Assembly: GCF_037126465.1 (NCBI RefSeq)
Contig: NC_088210.1
Location: forward strand, 16,455,511 to 16,519,510
DNA from: Ornithodoros turicata
Taxonomy: Eukaryota; Arthropoda; Arachnida; Ixodida; Argasidae
Direction of reading: 5' to 3'
DNA: 64,000 nt
Made by a program: the position numbers and the translations under genes
Notes under the pieces: generated by a model
What the model was told of the DNA's origin: nothing
Databases searched by the model: none
The model's input: only the letters and a program-made list of their open reading frames with translations
Shown: positions 11,686 to 23,006 of the stretch, one piece after another
Position numbering within the stretch: the first letter of the stretch is position 1
Layout: each line of letters starts with the position of its first letter

Positions 11686-12502
11686 AGCTATACAACCGTT
11701 TTCCATAAACACATGCGTGCTTGTCTTTGACGCGACGAAGAAGAGGACCTTGCTTGCACGGGACACGTGAATTCTTCCCAGAGGTCGGTAGGCTTCGAAG
11801 AAGGAATCGCTGCCGTGTAGATCAGCAGCGGATAAAGAAGATACAGGTAAAGACACTTGTCGTACGTGGGCGCTGCTGCATGTCTTATGCCCAGTGACTG
11901 TGAGCGATAGAAGGACCGACAAGGTATTCACGTCCGAGAATTCCGGAAAACAGATCGGGGATGTCTCTTTCAAGGCGTCGCGATCGCGTGTCCTTGGTGA
12001 TTCTGTCAACATGTCATTCGAAACTCGTTAATATGACCACGGCTGTTCCCGCAGATTTTGGTCATAAAGCGAATTGTCATATTATACGAACACCACGTGT
12101 TACGAATCGTACCATGCCCTTTACGTATAAGCTCCGAAAGGTAGAAAATTATGCAAACTGGCATAATGAGGCATTTTAAAAGAATGCGCAACACTTTATT
12201 TTCTGTGAAAGTCCAATAAATACGTTTGTTTAGTGTAATTAGGAGTGTTAGGAGAACTGCCGGTCCAGTGACCAACGGTCGTATAGTAAAGTACACGTGT
12301 TCCCCCTATATCTGTGCTGAGAATACCGGTCATTGTCATATAAACGAAATGTCATATTAACGAAAAAAAGTTACATGCGGAGGTCATTGGGGAGGGAATG
12401 GCACCCGAGAGAAATGGTCATAATAGTGGGGATGTCGTATTAACGAGTGTCATATTAACTATAGGTTCGACTGTATATCCTTCCCTCAGTGCCAGTTGAG
12501 CG

Positions 12503-15500
12503 ATGGCAGAGGGAGCTATGAACGAGATGGCTGGTCAGATGCCCGTCCCTGAACCGAAGACTTTATCTGACAAATTCTTCATTATGAGGGACGGCGCTGT
12601 CTGCGGCGACATCGCGGAGATCAACAAGCCATGCTGCGAAGCTGGTGAGAATAAACCACACACCATGTATTCACACGAGCGACATCCTCACGGAATATTC
12701 TAGTGGAAGAAAAAGCGAAAACACTGCTCACAGAGCTGAAGTTCCGTCTCGTGTTATGTTGCGCATTTACACGGTGCGGAATATTGGGAGTGGAGTACTG
12801 CGCATTTAGCAGACGACACTTAGCAGACGATACTCAGCAGATGACACCGTCAGCGTGTTCTCCTGTCGTCTGCTACGGAATATCTAGTGGCTGTGTAGCA
12901 GGATATTCCCCACGGTTAGCAGTGTACGTGAAGACTCGACGTTTAGCGCTCGCGCTCAGGTGACAGCAGAAAGCTATGACGCTTTTCGCATCTTCCGCTT
13001 CTGGGGGAATGTCGCTCGTGTGAATACACGGACACACACAAGCAAGAGCAGAAATCTCGTAACAGTACGTAACTTATATCTTGCAGCAGGCGAAGCAGTT
13101 CCGAGACCAGAACGCGTCACTATGGTCACCCAAGGGACGTCCCCGGAAGGATTCGAGAAGTACTGCGATCCCGAGGGTACGCGACCGCGGATGAGCGAAT
13201 GTTAACCTTATTCTGCTTCAATATTTTGCAGCGGAACAAAACGCCAATGAAGATGACAACGAGAGTTACGTTGACTCGGAAGATGAGTAAGCGTATGACT
13301 TCTATATATGCCTTTCATTGTCATTTCATGCACACGCACATAAGGTCTGGGCCAAAAGTAACGCGAATTATTAAAAAAAAATGCTGCATCACCTTCAAAG
13401 TAGGTTCTTTGGGATTGAACACACTGATTCCAGCGACGCTGCACTCTTAAAAATGAACTTCACCGCATAGCACGCTCCCTAGCCAACCATCATCTCGAAT
13501 GATACCGTTATCCGCCCTGATTTGTTGAAAACGGGAGGCACACGCCTTTTCTGTGACTTATGCTGTTCATAATTGTCACAAAAATGGCGTACGCCTCCCG
13601 TTTTCAACAAATAAGGGCACATAACGATATCTTTCGAGATGATGGTTGGCTAGGAGCGTGCTATGCGGTGAAGTTCATTTTTAAGAGTGTACCATTCTCC
13701 ATATAGTAGTGGAGGAGGTCTTCATGTGAGAAGCTGTCCAGAGCCCTCGTCGCATCTGACTAGACGTCGTCGGTGGTGCCAAAAACGGTGTCCTTCCATG
13801 CGAATTTTGATTTCGAGGAAGACGAAAAGTCGCACGGCACCAAGTCGGGGTTTAAGGGTATAGCCAGGGTGGTAGTGGAACTGTTTGCCATAGTCGGCCA
13901 CGCAGAGAATGGTAGGGATGTTTGTCCGTGCTAAAAATTCCGTCACGGTCAATGACTTACGCCTCGGCACGCGTATTGTCCTGGTGGAGGACCACACTCA
14001 CAATACCCTCCGCTCGATGACCTGAAGGTATACCTCGACAGAAATTAGCCTGATATATAAGTGTCGGTCCTAATCGTTAGCAGTTTTGCGAACGGCCACA
14101 TTTTTCATCTGTTCTTGACGCTGCAGGCCGCCCCGAGCGCTGTTTATAACGGCTTCCTTTCCAACCTTGAAGGCCTTTGCCATATCAGGATTTGAGTTTG
14201 TGAGAAAGCAGCTTCCCCATACGATGTCCTCAACACCTCTAAGGTTTCTTAAGGTCTTTCCGAGTTTCACGCTAATTTAATTGCGTAACGCTACTCGACA
14301 ATCCTCTGCGTCTTCGTCCGTGACGAGGTTCTGGAACGGACAGACCCTTCGGAGGGCTCGCGGGCTCAAGTTTGGAGGACATAACGGTATACCTGAGATA
14401 CCCACTCACTACCTCGATCCTCGCTTTCCTTTTAGGCAGCCCTCTTTGAGAATGTAAGCACGCACAATCATAGCACGCTCCTAGCCAACCATCACCTCAA
14501 ACGATATCGTTATCTGCCCTGATTTGTTGAAAACGGGGGGCGTACGCCTTTTCTGTGACACTTATGCTGTTCATAATTGTCACAAAAAAGGCGTACGCCC
14601 CCCGCTTTCAACAAATCAGGGCAGTTAACGATATGATTTGAAATGATGGTTGGCGAGGAGCATGCTATGTGGTGAAGTTCATTTTTAAGAGTGTGGCCAG
14701 TGTGGGCCTCGGTCTTTCACCGCTTTTTTAACATAAATACACAAAGTGTCATAAAAAGGCGTACTCGAGGCGACGAGCGCTAAACCAGCACCCCAACCTT
14801 GCAGCAGCTTGGAGGAAGAAAGCAGCTACCTCACAGTAGAGAGTTACTTTTCGCACAAGTTTCTTCAGGACATTCTGGCGCTCATGTGCAATGGTTCCTA
14901 CGAGACGGACTGGAATATCGAGCACGAGCCCCTGGACCAGCAGATGGTAGAGACGTACAAAAAGAACGCGGAAAGAGTGTACGCTGTTATCTGCAAGCAT
15001 ATTGACGGCTTGACAGCAACCGCTGAAGAGAAGCTGGCGCCCGTACGTCAGGACGCTGCTAGCTTGGACATCGTCCGTAAGATCCAGGTAATGCCCGTTA
15101 GGATATAGTATACGTAGGGCCCAGTGTTTTCGGGTAATAGCCCCGTAAAACCCGTTTTCGCACCCCCGGTAAGCGTTTTCGTCGATTCGGGTAGAACCCG
15201 GAAAAACCCGAGAAACCGCGGGCCTGGGTCGCGATGGTTCCGTTCTGCCGGCCTTGCCGCCAAGGCGCTCGCGCTTGGCGCATGATACTGGCGATCGCTG
15301 CGCCCTCTCGTACTTTTTGCGCCCGATTTCCACACTTTCCCTCGGTATCACCCGATTTTACCCTGCTTTCAAACTCCAAAAATAAACCCCGATTTCTATC
15401 TCCGATTTTGGAAGAATATGAAACCCGAAAACACAGGGCCCTAGACGCAGGGAAAGGTAACGAAATCTTTTTCGCTTCCGTTACCATCTCCGTTACTGCA

Positions 15501-18500
15501 TGGCCCTTATTTGTTTCTGTTTTTCGGTTACCACCATTGTTGCTTACGTTTCCGTTAAGTTTCCGTTTCGGTACCGCCCCCCCCCCCCCGCTTTTTGTTC
15601 TTCTTTCTTTTCTTTTCCTTTTTTTTTAATTGTTTGAAGACCGTGACTTAACTTAATCCTGAAAACTTAATCCCCGTATTTGTATTTGTTTATCCCTCTA
15701 CGTTCTGAAGTCTATTTTGAGGACTCCGGGGATACATGCACACAAGAGACAACGTTTATTCAAAATATACATATACGTGATTTCTATGAAAGCTAATATG
15801 AACGTGGTTTTCGGGAATGTTACTCACGCTTACAACTTACAAGTCACCATAAGCGTATAAGAACTATGCTTCTTCTATTTACTGTATACTACTTACTTAT
15901 ATGCTCCAGAGTTCATTTTAGTTTTAGTTCTTCAGTTAATTTCGTTTGCTTCATTGAGGTATATTTCATCAATTTATCTATACGATACGGTAAAGAATTG
16001 CAATAATTCGTGTCCTGCAGTACCAGAATTATTGTCGTTTCTGTTTCAGGTATTCTAAGTGTGCGATACACCTTTCTGTTTCTGTTACCGTTACCTGCTA
16101 TATTTCCGGTATAATACCGTTTCCGTTCCTATTACCGTTTCTCTTACCTTTCCCTGCCACATTTTAATTAGCCGACACGGTCGCAGGTCCAGTTGTACGC
16201 AGACACCGTGGTTGGGGCCATGCGGCAACTACGGCGCGTAGCCATGCAGTGGACGGTGTTTGTGTTAACAGACATGGCAGCAACGGGAAAGCGGATTCCA
16301 AAAGGCTTTTCGGAACAGTACCTGTTTTGCCGCATCGTGTCTGGTTGCCTCAAACTCAGGGACGCGTGGTGGAAGACTGAGCTCTACTTGGCCAAATACT
16401 TTCTCCGCTTCCTCAACCGCTGTCAGGTATATACGTTCCTCAACAACATTGCATAAATTTTGAGGAGGTGAGGTGCTTTATAGAGTGGACCTTTCGCTGA
16501 AGATCGCCTCAAGCAGTGGTTTGTCCAGAATCGCAAGGGCGGGCGAACTTCACCGCATAGCACGCTCTGCGCCAACCATTGCCACGAATGATAGGGTTAT
16601 CGCTTCTGATTCGAGGAGAGAGGGGGGCGTACGCTTTTTTTTGTGTGAATTATCGTGTACCCAAATTGACCCAAGAAGGCGTACGCCCGACGCCCCCCTC
16701 TCTTCGAATCAGAAGCGATGGCCCTATATCTTCGTGGCAGTGGTGGGCGCAGAGCGTGCTATGCGGCAAAGTTCAGTTGTTAGAGTGATTGATGTGTGCA
16801 CTAAAAATCCGTAAAATATACTTGTAATTATATGCAACGAAGGTTGTAAAAATATGCAGTGAAATATGCAGCATATGGCTGCATATAGCAGCAAATGTGC
16901 TGCCGTTTTAAATCACTTAGCAGCATTTAGCGTTCGTGTCACGTGTGTAACTTGTAGTACTGGGTTAACAAGCAACAAGTTGTTGCTGTTGTTAAACTGT
17001 TAGACAAGCTGTTGTTAAACTACACCGGCAACATAAGCTGTCTGTATGCTGCTTTACGCTATCCAACACAGCATAAGCGAGAAAACATTTCTTTTTTCTT
17101 TTTTTCTTTTTGTCAGGGTCTCTCCGATGTATGGCAGTGCAAGCTCCAGGAAGTGAATCTATCGGTGCTGCGGTGTGCCATTGAGGTTCACGAGAAGATG
17201 GACAACGAAATCGGCCTGTGGAAGTGTGCCCAAACCGTGCGTTTCCCGGCTCGCAAGCTGCCGGCCATGCAACTCAACGTCATCAACATCTTCGTCGATG
17301 AACAGCTGAACGGTGATGTGGCGTCTCTGATGACACTCTTCTTTTTCGAGACTGGAAGTACGGTGTACAAAGCGCTCTTCACTATTCAAGAGGAGGTGAG
17401 CTCCACGGCTCTCTTACATATATGCCTTATTCCTGCGAACAGCGTCAAAGCGGAACTTCACCACATAGCATGTTTCTAGCCAACAACCATTGCGATATGA
17501 TTTGTCGAAAACAGGAGGAGGCGCCTAACTTGGACATGCATATACCGGGTGCCTCAGTTAAATCCCCGGGCTAAATAATTCGCGAACGCGTACATCAATA
17601 GAAGAACTTCCTTTTTTACAAGCATCTGTACGATACCACCTACAGGCTGCGCACTGTGTGTGAATGAGTGGGAGGAGCTCATTATTTAAATAAAAATTCT
17701 AATTAGTTTCATGAAAAACATAACTCACGAATTTCACTTCACGATTTTTTTTGCGGACTATCTATCGAACGGATTTTTGTTCTGAAAACGGTTTTGGTAT
17801 CTGGTGACCGAAGAGATCAGATGTTCTCATTGGAGCAACTTAGTAGCTTTTATAATTAAAAAAGTTAATTATTGAAAGTTAATTAAGACATTGCCTTAGG
17901 AGTCTGCTAATGCCCCCCTAGGGAGTGCCCTTCAGCATATGCTATATTGCAATTGATTTCATCTCGGAAAAAGTGATTGATATATGTATTTAAAAAAAAT
18001 CTCTTCACACTTAGCGTGGACACCCTGTATATGCATGCATATATAAGCTTTCGCTTGTCCCATCCTATACAGGTGGCAATACCACACAGCCTAAAAATAG
18101 AACCGCATAGCAGGCTGTGCTTCTGATTCGAAGAAAGAGGAGGTCGTACGCCTTTTTGTGTCAGTTTGGCTATATTCTGACTAGAGGGCGGATTTTTAGG
18201 CACAAACAGGTATAGCGCTATTCGTGGCATAAATCCTTCTAAGCCAACCAGGCGGAGACTGTTTTTGGAGTGTAAGCTGATGATGATGGTGATGATTCGA
18301 GTTTTTATGGCGCACCGACAACGAAAGTCAGGACGCGCCACAACAGGCAAAGTGGTAAGGGGCAAACCTTTTTTTCTCGCAGTTTGAACGCAGGCAGTTG
18401 CACTACGATCGTCAAGCGATGGAAGCCGAGGTTCGCAGTTCCTGGGCCAAGTACTTGGGCAACGTGTACGACCAGTGTACCAACTTGGGCGCAAATAAGG

Positions 18501-21427
18501 CACTTTACTCGCTGAACAGCGACCCTACACGCATCGGAGAAGGGCTCCGTTTCTACATGGACTTGGTAACTCCTCTTCACAAGGCTGTCACCCAAGAATG
18601 GATGCGCTCATACAGGTCCTCATTACATTCTTTCTGCGCATTCTGGGTCACTTACACTCTACACTCTTAAAAGTGAACTTCACCGCATAGCACGCTTCTA
18701 GCCAACCATCATCTCGAATGATATCGTGATCTGCCCTGATTTGTTGTAAACGGGAGGTATACGCCTTTTTGTGACACTTATGCTGTTCATGATTGTCACA
18801 AAAAGGCGTACGCCTCCCGTTTTCAACAAATCAGGACAGGTAACGATATCATTCTAGATGATGGTTGGCTAGAAGCGTGCTATGCGGTGAAGTTCATTTT
18901 TAAGAGTGCACTCTAAAAACTGAACTTCACCGCATAGCACGCTCTGCGCCAACCGCTGCCACGAATGATAGGGTTATCGCTTCTGATTCGAAGAGAGGAG
19001 GGGGCGTACGCCTTCTTGTGTCAATTTGGATACATGGTAATTGACACAAAAAGGCGTACGCCTCCCTCTCTCCTCGGATCAGAAGTGATAACCCTAACAT
19101 TCGTGGCAATGGTGGGCGCAGAGCGTGCTATGCGGTGAAGTTCAGTTTTTAGAGTGTACACTGTTAGAAAAAAAGGTATAAATAAGGTATAATAATGTGT
19201 TCTTATACCCCTTTTATACCTTCTGCTTCAGATATATACCTTTGGATGGTATAGAAGAGGAACAAATCTCCTATTTATACCTCCAACGCTTCTCAAGGGT
19301 ATGAAAGAGGTATAAAGGAATGCTAACGTACCATATTTATACCTCACCAACACGCGTTTATATCCTGTACCAGGAATAGATCACGAGGCTATGCATTTCA
19401 CGGTATAGATGAAGCTGCTATACCTTCTGTTTCTTTATACCTTTACGGCTTTTTTATACCTTTACTTCCGCAACGTGCTGTATCACATCATTATTATTTT
19501 GTTTTTGGTGACGGTACCAGCTGAGTTAAATGGATGTTTGATTAAGAAACACAGACATTAGTACAGTACTATCTGAATCCACATGGTTAGTTTATGGCTG
19601 TATGATATCTACATTGCCGGAATGTTGAATCTAGATGTCCTCACCCTTAGAGTTGCGTGCCAGAAGAAAACTGCTCCACACGTTGTCAAGTCGCCATCGG
19701 TACATCAGTATTTGTTGCTCTGTCAATGTCTGTCATCGTGATATATCATGACTTGATGACTGTGCAGAGCGATCTTGCTCCTTGAAATTTTTCTTTAGTT
19801 TTTAACTCCATCTTTGCGTGTTTTTTTTTTTTTTTTACATGGGGAGTAATGTGCACGAGCTTTACTTAACAACCATATGCGTTTGCGTGTGTTTATAGTA
19901 CGTGTGTGTATGTCAAAAACTTGTCTTCCCTCCAAAGGTGATATTTCTAGTTCCCTCCTCTAAAAATGTCTATGCCTATGATTTAATACCATGATGGTAC
20001 TCGTGCAGACTCGAACAGGGGTATAGAGCTGTACCCCTAAAGGTATGACATATAGCCCTTTGTTGAGGACTATTTTTTTATACCTGTAAGCAGGGTATAA
20101 AATAATACCTAAGAAGGGCTAAGTTATTGAGCAGGCGATCTATACCTCTAAAGGTATAGATTTTTCTCTGAGTGTAGATGTTTACCGCTGAAAGGGTATT
20201 GGGTCCTTTCTGCATTTTAGTACCAACTCATCATTGAAGAGACCTGCCCGTGCGACGGGAGTATATAACTTTGGTGAGCTATTGCCTATTAGCTCACAAA
20301 AATTTATATATTCCTGTCGCCCGGATAGGCCTGCTGGAGGCCTATGCGCTCCTATAGGTCTTCTGGATCACTGCTTCCCATAGTTCCCATATAGTGCATG
20401 CCGAGTGAGTGTGAGTTAGGATTTTTCTTATGCTTGTGCCAATCAGAACAGAAAAAAATATGTATCAATCATATACCGGATGTCCCAGAAAACGTGTCAT
20501 TGAATTATAATGAACTACACTCTTAAAAATGAACTTCACCACATAGCACGCTCCTAGCCAACCATCATCCCGAATGACAACGTTCTCGCCCCTGATTTGT
20601 TGAAACCGGGATGATGGTTGGCACGCTCTGCACCAACCATTGGCACGAATGATAGGGTTACCGCTTCTGATTCGAAAGAGAGACTGGGCCGTACGCCTTT
20701 TTGTGTCAATTTGGATATATGATAATTGACACAAAAGGGCGTACGCCTTCCTGTCTCTTCGAATCATAAGCGATAACCCTACACTCCTAGAAATGAACTT
20801 CACCGCATAGCACGCTCCTAGCCAACTGTCATCACGAATGATATCGTTATCCGTCATGATTTGTTGAAAACGGGAGGCGTACGCCTTTTCTGTGACAATC
20901 ACGAACAGCATAAGTGTCACAAAAATGGCGTACGCCTCACCGTTTTCAACAAATCAGGGCAGATAGCGACGTCATTCGAGGTGATGGTTGGTTAGGAGCG
21001 TGCTATGCAGTGAAGTTCATTTTTAAGAGTGTAGATAAACGTTTATCTATGGTCGCAAGCACAGAGGTGGAGAGGGGGACAAACAACTGTGGGAGGTGTC
21101 GTTCGTTATTGCAATTGTAACGGCAGTGGATAACGATATCGTTTTAAGTAATATAGTTTACCTTCAGCGTGACATAGTCTGGATCTGTCACCGATAATGG
21201 TTGTTGTATTTATGCTATTTGTTTCTACGTACAGCGCCATAGTGGAACAGCTGAAGGCATCTGCACCGTCCCCAGACGTAGACCAAGTGGCTGCGTGGGT
21301 AGAATACACTGGCAAGTGCGTTCTGGACGGCATGCAGTCCGCCTTCGAATCCTTCGAGAAGCAAGTGCAAGTGATCACAAAGAACGTTGAAGCCTTCAGC
21401 GTTGAAATCCGCAAGATACTCGAGTGA
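12503..21427 (+). CDS. gene A: novel helical protein, eight exons
   Basis: Exons: 12503-12644, 13087-13176, 13232-13286, 14805-15087, 16187-16426, 17117-17395, 18383-18615, 21235-21427; phases agree at every junction and give 504 residues. The start ATG 12503 is the first in its exon; a polypyrimidine acceptor just upstream suggests an untranslated first exon. No signal peptide or membrane segment. Residues 65-100 are acidic; the rest is helix-prone. Landmarks: RDAWW at 248-252, W276, EVNLSVLRCAI at 282-292, IFVDE at 328-332 and VTQEWMRSYRSAI at 432-444. The last four also occur in gene B with nearly fixed spacing, so the two are paralogues. An AATAAA lies at 21500-21505. I do not recognise a known domain, and function is unknown. 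Exon assembly is by eye but each exon has canonical GT/AG ends. Confidence 0.75.
12885..13030 (+). repeat. right half of the repeat shared with 30320-30430
   Basis: Shares GCAGTGTACGTGAAGAC, AGCGCTCGCGCT, GCAGAAAGC-type and GGGGAATG-CGCTC-type blocks with 30330-30430, in order. In both genes A and B this segment lies in the intron shortly before an exon (13087 and 30481). Confidence 0.65.
13441..13689. mobile_element. full-length GAACTTCACC palindromic MITE (type A)
   Basis: Ends CACTCTTAAAAATGAACTTC and its complement GAAGTTCATTTTTAAGAGTG. The two arms, about 110 bp each, pair almost completely through GCATAGCACGCTC, GCCAACCATCATCTCGAATG, GATTTGTTGAAAACGGGAGG and GCGTACGCC-like blocks, with a short centre (TTATGCTGTTCATAATTG). 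No coding capacity. Lies in intron 3 of gene A. Confidence 0.85.
13717..14000 (-). pseudogene. mariner-type transposase remnant
   Basis: Read on the minus strand, this stretch has VLHQDN near 13993-13976, EFLARTNIP soon after, PDLVPCDF near 13850-13826, then WKDTVFGTTDDV and ATRALDS. These are typical blocks from the C-terminal half of mariner transposases around the second and third catalytic Asp. They fall in different frames with stops between, so the copy is dead and 5'-truncated. A further open stretch at 14270-14070 may belong to it but has no motif I can name. Located in gene A intron 3. Confidence 0.55.
14467..14693. mobile_element. palindromic MITE, type A, left tip lost
   Basis: Starts within the left arm at CATAGCACGCTCCTAGCC and ends GAAGTTCATTTTTAAGAGTG. 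Arms pair through GATATCGTTATCTGCCC and GGCGTACGCC. Lies between the mariner remnant and exon 4 of gene A. Confidence 0.8.
15436..16180. repeat. low-complexity element rich in CCGTTAC
   Basis: The motif CCGTTA/TACCGTT recurs on both strands at both ends (15450-15560 and 16030-16160) with AT-rich sequence between, and adjoins a TTCGGGT-rich patch at 15115-15430. It lies in intron 4 of gene A. The layout resembles elements with iterated subterminal motifs seen elsewhere in this window, but terminal repeats and target duplications are not clear. Confidence 0.4.
16545..16787. mobile_element. palindromic MITE, type B
   Basis: Outer arms as in type A (GAACTTCACCGCATAGCACG), but the inner arms are different: GCCAACCATTGCCACGAATG, GATAGGGTTATCGCTTCTGA and GAGAGAGGGGGGCGTACG. 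Ends GTTCAGTTGTTAGAGTG. In gene A intron 5. Confidence 0.8.
17450..17528 (+). mobile_element. palindromic MITE fragment
   Basis: GGAACTTCACCACATAGCAT followed by TAGCCAACAACCATTG and GATTTGTCGAAAACAGGAGG: a deleted left arm of type A, in gene A intron 6. Confidence 0.6.
17545..18027. mobile_element. foldback element, CCGGGTG/CACCCTG ends, TA flanks
   Basis: Begins TATA/CCGGGTGCCTCAG and ends GTGGACACCCTG/TATA. It carries AT-rich arms and no coding frame. Related in its ends to the elements at 4600, 39595 and 50734. In gene A intron 6. Confidence 0.55.
18097..18272. mobile_element. degenerate palindromic MITE, type B
   Basis: AACCGCATAGCAGGCTGTGC, CTTCTGATTCGAAGAAAGAG and GTACGCCTTTTTGTGTCA mark the left arm; GCCAACCAGGCGG and TTTTTGGAGTGT are eroded right-arm sequence. 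Confidence 0.5.
18661..18909. mobile_element. palindromic MITE, type A
   Basis: Full copy in gene A intron 7: ACACTCTTAAAAGTGAACTT to AAGTTCATTTTTAAGAGTG, centre TTATGCTGTTCATGATTGTC. It abuts a type B copy directly. Confidence 0.85.
18909..19157. mobile_element. palindromic MITE, type B, abutting a type A copy
   Basis: GCACTCTAAAAACTGAACTT to AAGTTCAGTTTTTAGAGTGT, with inner arms GGGTTATCGCTTCTGATTCG. Shares its left end with the right end of the 18661-18909 copy, so the two sit in direct contact. Confidence 0.85.
19158..20176. mobile_element. 1-kb element with iterated GGTATA/TATACC motifs
   Basis: Starts CACTGTTAGAAAAAAAGGTA and ends with the loosely inverted TATAGATTTTTCTCTGAGTG, flanked by TA. 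Within about 300 bp of the left end and 200 bp of the right end, TATACC or GGTATA occurs many times on both strands; the middle is ordinary AT-rich sequence with no transposase frame. Inserted next to the right tip of a MITE, in gene A intron 7. Confidence 0.6.
20517..20784. mobile_element. composite MITE: type A arm joined to type B
   Basis: A type A left arm (ACACTCTTAAAAATGAACTT through GATTTGTTGAAACCGGGATG) jumps at about 20610 to ATGGTTGGCACGCTCTGCAC and a type B body with GGTTACCGCTTCTGATTCG, ending in the inverted type B arm. It then runs into another full copy. Confidence 0.65.
20783..21033. mobile_element. palindromic MITE, type A
   Basis: ACACTCCTAGAAATGAACTT to AAGTTCATTTTTAAGAGTGT; arms share GATATCGTTATCCG-type and GGCGTACGCC blocks. 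Lies 200 bp before the last exon of gene A. Confidence 0.85.
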
Positions 21428-21613
21428 CGACCGCTAGCACATGTTATAACGAAATCCAAGGGCTGCTCCTCTAAAAAAAAAAAAAAAAAAAATTTCATTA
21501 ATAAAACTGAGGTCGTGATTGTGTTGTGTATGATGGCCCTCTTCCTGGAACGGGAGGGAAGCGTGGCGGTTGAATATATGCCGTTTTCACCGCTTCCGGT
21601 TTGGTGCCAAAAC

Positions 21614-21853
21614 TACTCTTAAAAATGAACTTCACCACATAGCACGCCCCTAGCCAACCATCATCCCGAATGACAACGTTCTCGTCCTAGATTTGTTGAA
21701 AACGGGAGGAGGAGCCTATTTTGTGCCGTGCATAATGGCCACAAAATAGGCTCCTCCTCCCGTTTTCAACAAATCAGGTGCGAGAACGTTGTCATGCGGG
21801 ATGATGGTTGGCTAGGAGCGTGCTATGCGGTGAAGTTCATTTTTAAGAGTGTA
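21614..21853. mobile_element. palindromic MITE, type A variant
   Basis: ACTCTTAAAAATGAACTTCA to the inverted right arm; the inner block is CGGGAGGAGGAGCCTATTTT instead of the usual GGCGTACGCC core, matched on the other arm, so both arms changed together. Confidence 0.8.
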
Positions 21854-22030
21854 CATCCGGTTTCACAGCAAACACGCTCTGTGCCAACCGTTGTGCCGAT
21901 TGATAGTTATCGCTTCTGATTTGAGGAGAGACAAGGTCGTATACGCCTTTTTGTGGCAATTCAGATTGCCACAGAAAGGCGTACGCCTCCCGTTTTCACC
22001 AAATCAGGAAAACGAGAGATGTGCAATTCT
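21853..22030. mobile_element. hybrid MITE: type B left arm, type A right arm
   Basis: The left side has CACGCTCTGTGCCAACCG and ATAGTTATCGCTTCTGATTT (type B); the right side has GCGTACGCCTCCCGTTTTCA and CAAATCAGG (type A). Confidence 0.55.
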
Positions 22031-22399
22031 GCATGGCGGCTGGTTCTGAGCGTCCTTAGTCGGGGAAGGACCGGATAGTCTTCGTTGCACCGGAAGTTGT
22101 TTCGAGGGCTTGTCTATGTTTACCCGAGAATGTCATGTATAGAATGTCTGGATACCAGGTTTGTGGAACCCATCAGGTACAGGAGTACAGGGTTATACGG
22201 GATCGCATCATGGATATGGGAGAGTGAAGACATGAGTGAAGAGTGAAGACATTGATACACAGACCTGTAGGGGCATGTGCACCAGTGGAAGGCAAACCAT
22301 TACAAATAATCTGAGCGTTAAGCAGCGGCTCAGGAGCGCATGGAGAGTGCTCCTAAACGGGACATCACCTTTTGTGGAGTGTGGTGCTCCCGCTCTCCT

Positions 22400-22652
22400 A
22401 CACTCTAAAAACAGAGCTTCACCGCATAGCACGCTCCCAGCCAACCAACATCTCGAATGGTAACGTTCTCTCCCTTGAATGGATGAAAACGGGGGGCGTA
22501 CGCCATTTATGTAGCAATTATGAACTGCATGATACGCCACAAAAATTGCGTACACGCCCCGTTTTCAACAAATCAGGTGAAAGAACGAGGTCACTCGGGA
22601 TGATGGTTGGCTAGGAGCGTGCTATGTGGTGAAGTTCATTTTCAAGAGTGTA
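22400..22652. mobile_element. palindromic MITE, type A
   Basis: ACACTCTAAAAACAGAGCTT to TGAAGTTCATTTTCAAGAGT; the arms share GGTAACGTTCTC-like and CCCGTTTTCAACAAATCAGG blocks. Confidence 0.75.
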
Positions 22653-22837
22653 GTTTCGAAATCGGCGGCAAGCCTAGGACGGTCATTAGAAGCTTCTTGA
22701 TGCCGTTACCACTATACTGATTCGAGGAAAGAGCGAGGCGTACGCCCTTTTCTGGAAATCGACACAAATGCAAAAGTGTCACAAATAGGCAAACCAGTTA
22801 AGAGAACGACGTCTTCCGGGATCATGCGCTCTAAAAA

Positions 22838-22998
22838 AATGACGGTGGTGGTGGTGATGGGAAAGGCCGCCGTTGTCGACCTCACAGTGGTGGGCAACGT
22901 CACGACTGACGCCCTGGGGAATGTGCGTCCTGGGCCGACTTCTAAGGGAAATGTGCCGACATACGTCTGAAAATGTCTGAGGAAAACCCAAGAAAAAC
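22838..22998 (-). mobile_element. tRNA-derived SINE body (Ruka-like), reverse orientation
   Basis: Reverse complement of the body seen at 23290-23470: TGTGCCGACATACG, GGGCCGACTTCTAAGGG and CAACGTCACGACTGACGCC, ending in a GGT/CCA trinucleotide tail. The tRNA-like head is not complete here. I recall Ruka as a tRNA-derived tick SINE of this general plan; identity was not checked. Confidence 0.55.
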
Positions 22999-23006
22999 CC
23001 CAGACA

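Larger units (their letters stand above)
8611..12502. other. intergenic repeats between DIS3L2-like gene and gene A
   Basis: No certain gene. It holds a low-complexity C/A-rich patch (8815-9100), a fragment of the palindromic MITE near 9140-9215, a weak candidate first exon (9764-9887, minus), a foldback element (10130-10560), a poly-G tract near 11497-11516, the left half of a repeat shared with 30120-30430 (11525-11685), and a 12030-12475 element rich in TCATATTAACGA whose end resembles TA-inserting transposon termini. Confidence 0.5.

Noticed and set aside
14749..15629. Long minus- and plus-strand frames near gene A exon 4
   Set aside because: Explained by the antisense of exon 4 and by the TTCGGGT-rich low-complexity patch.
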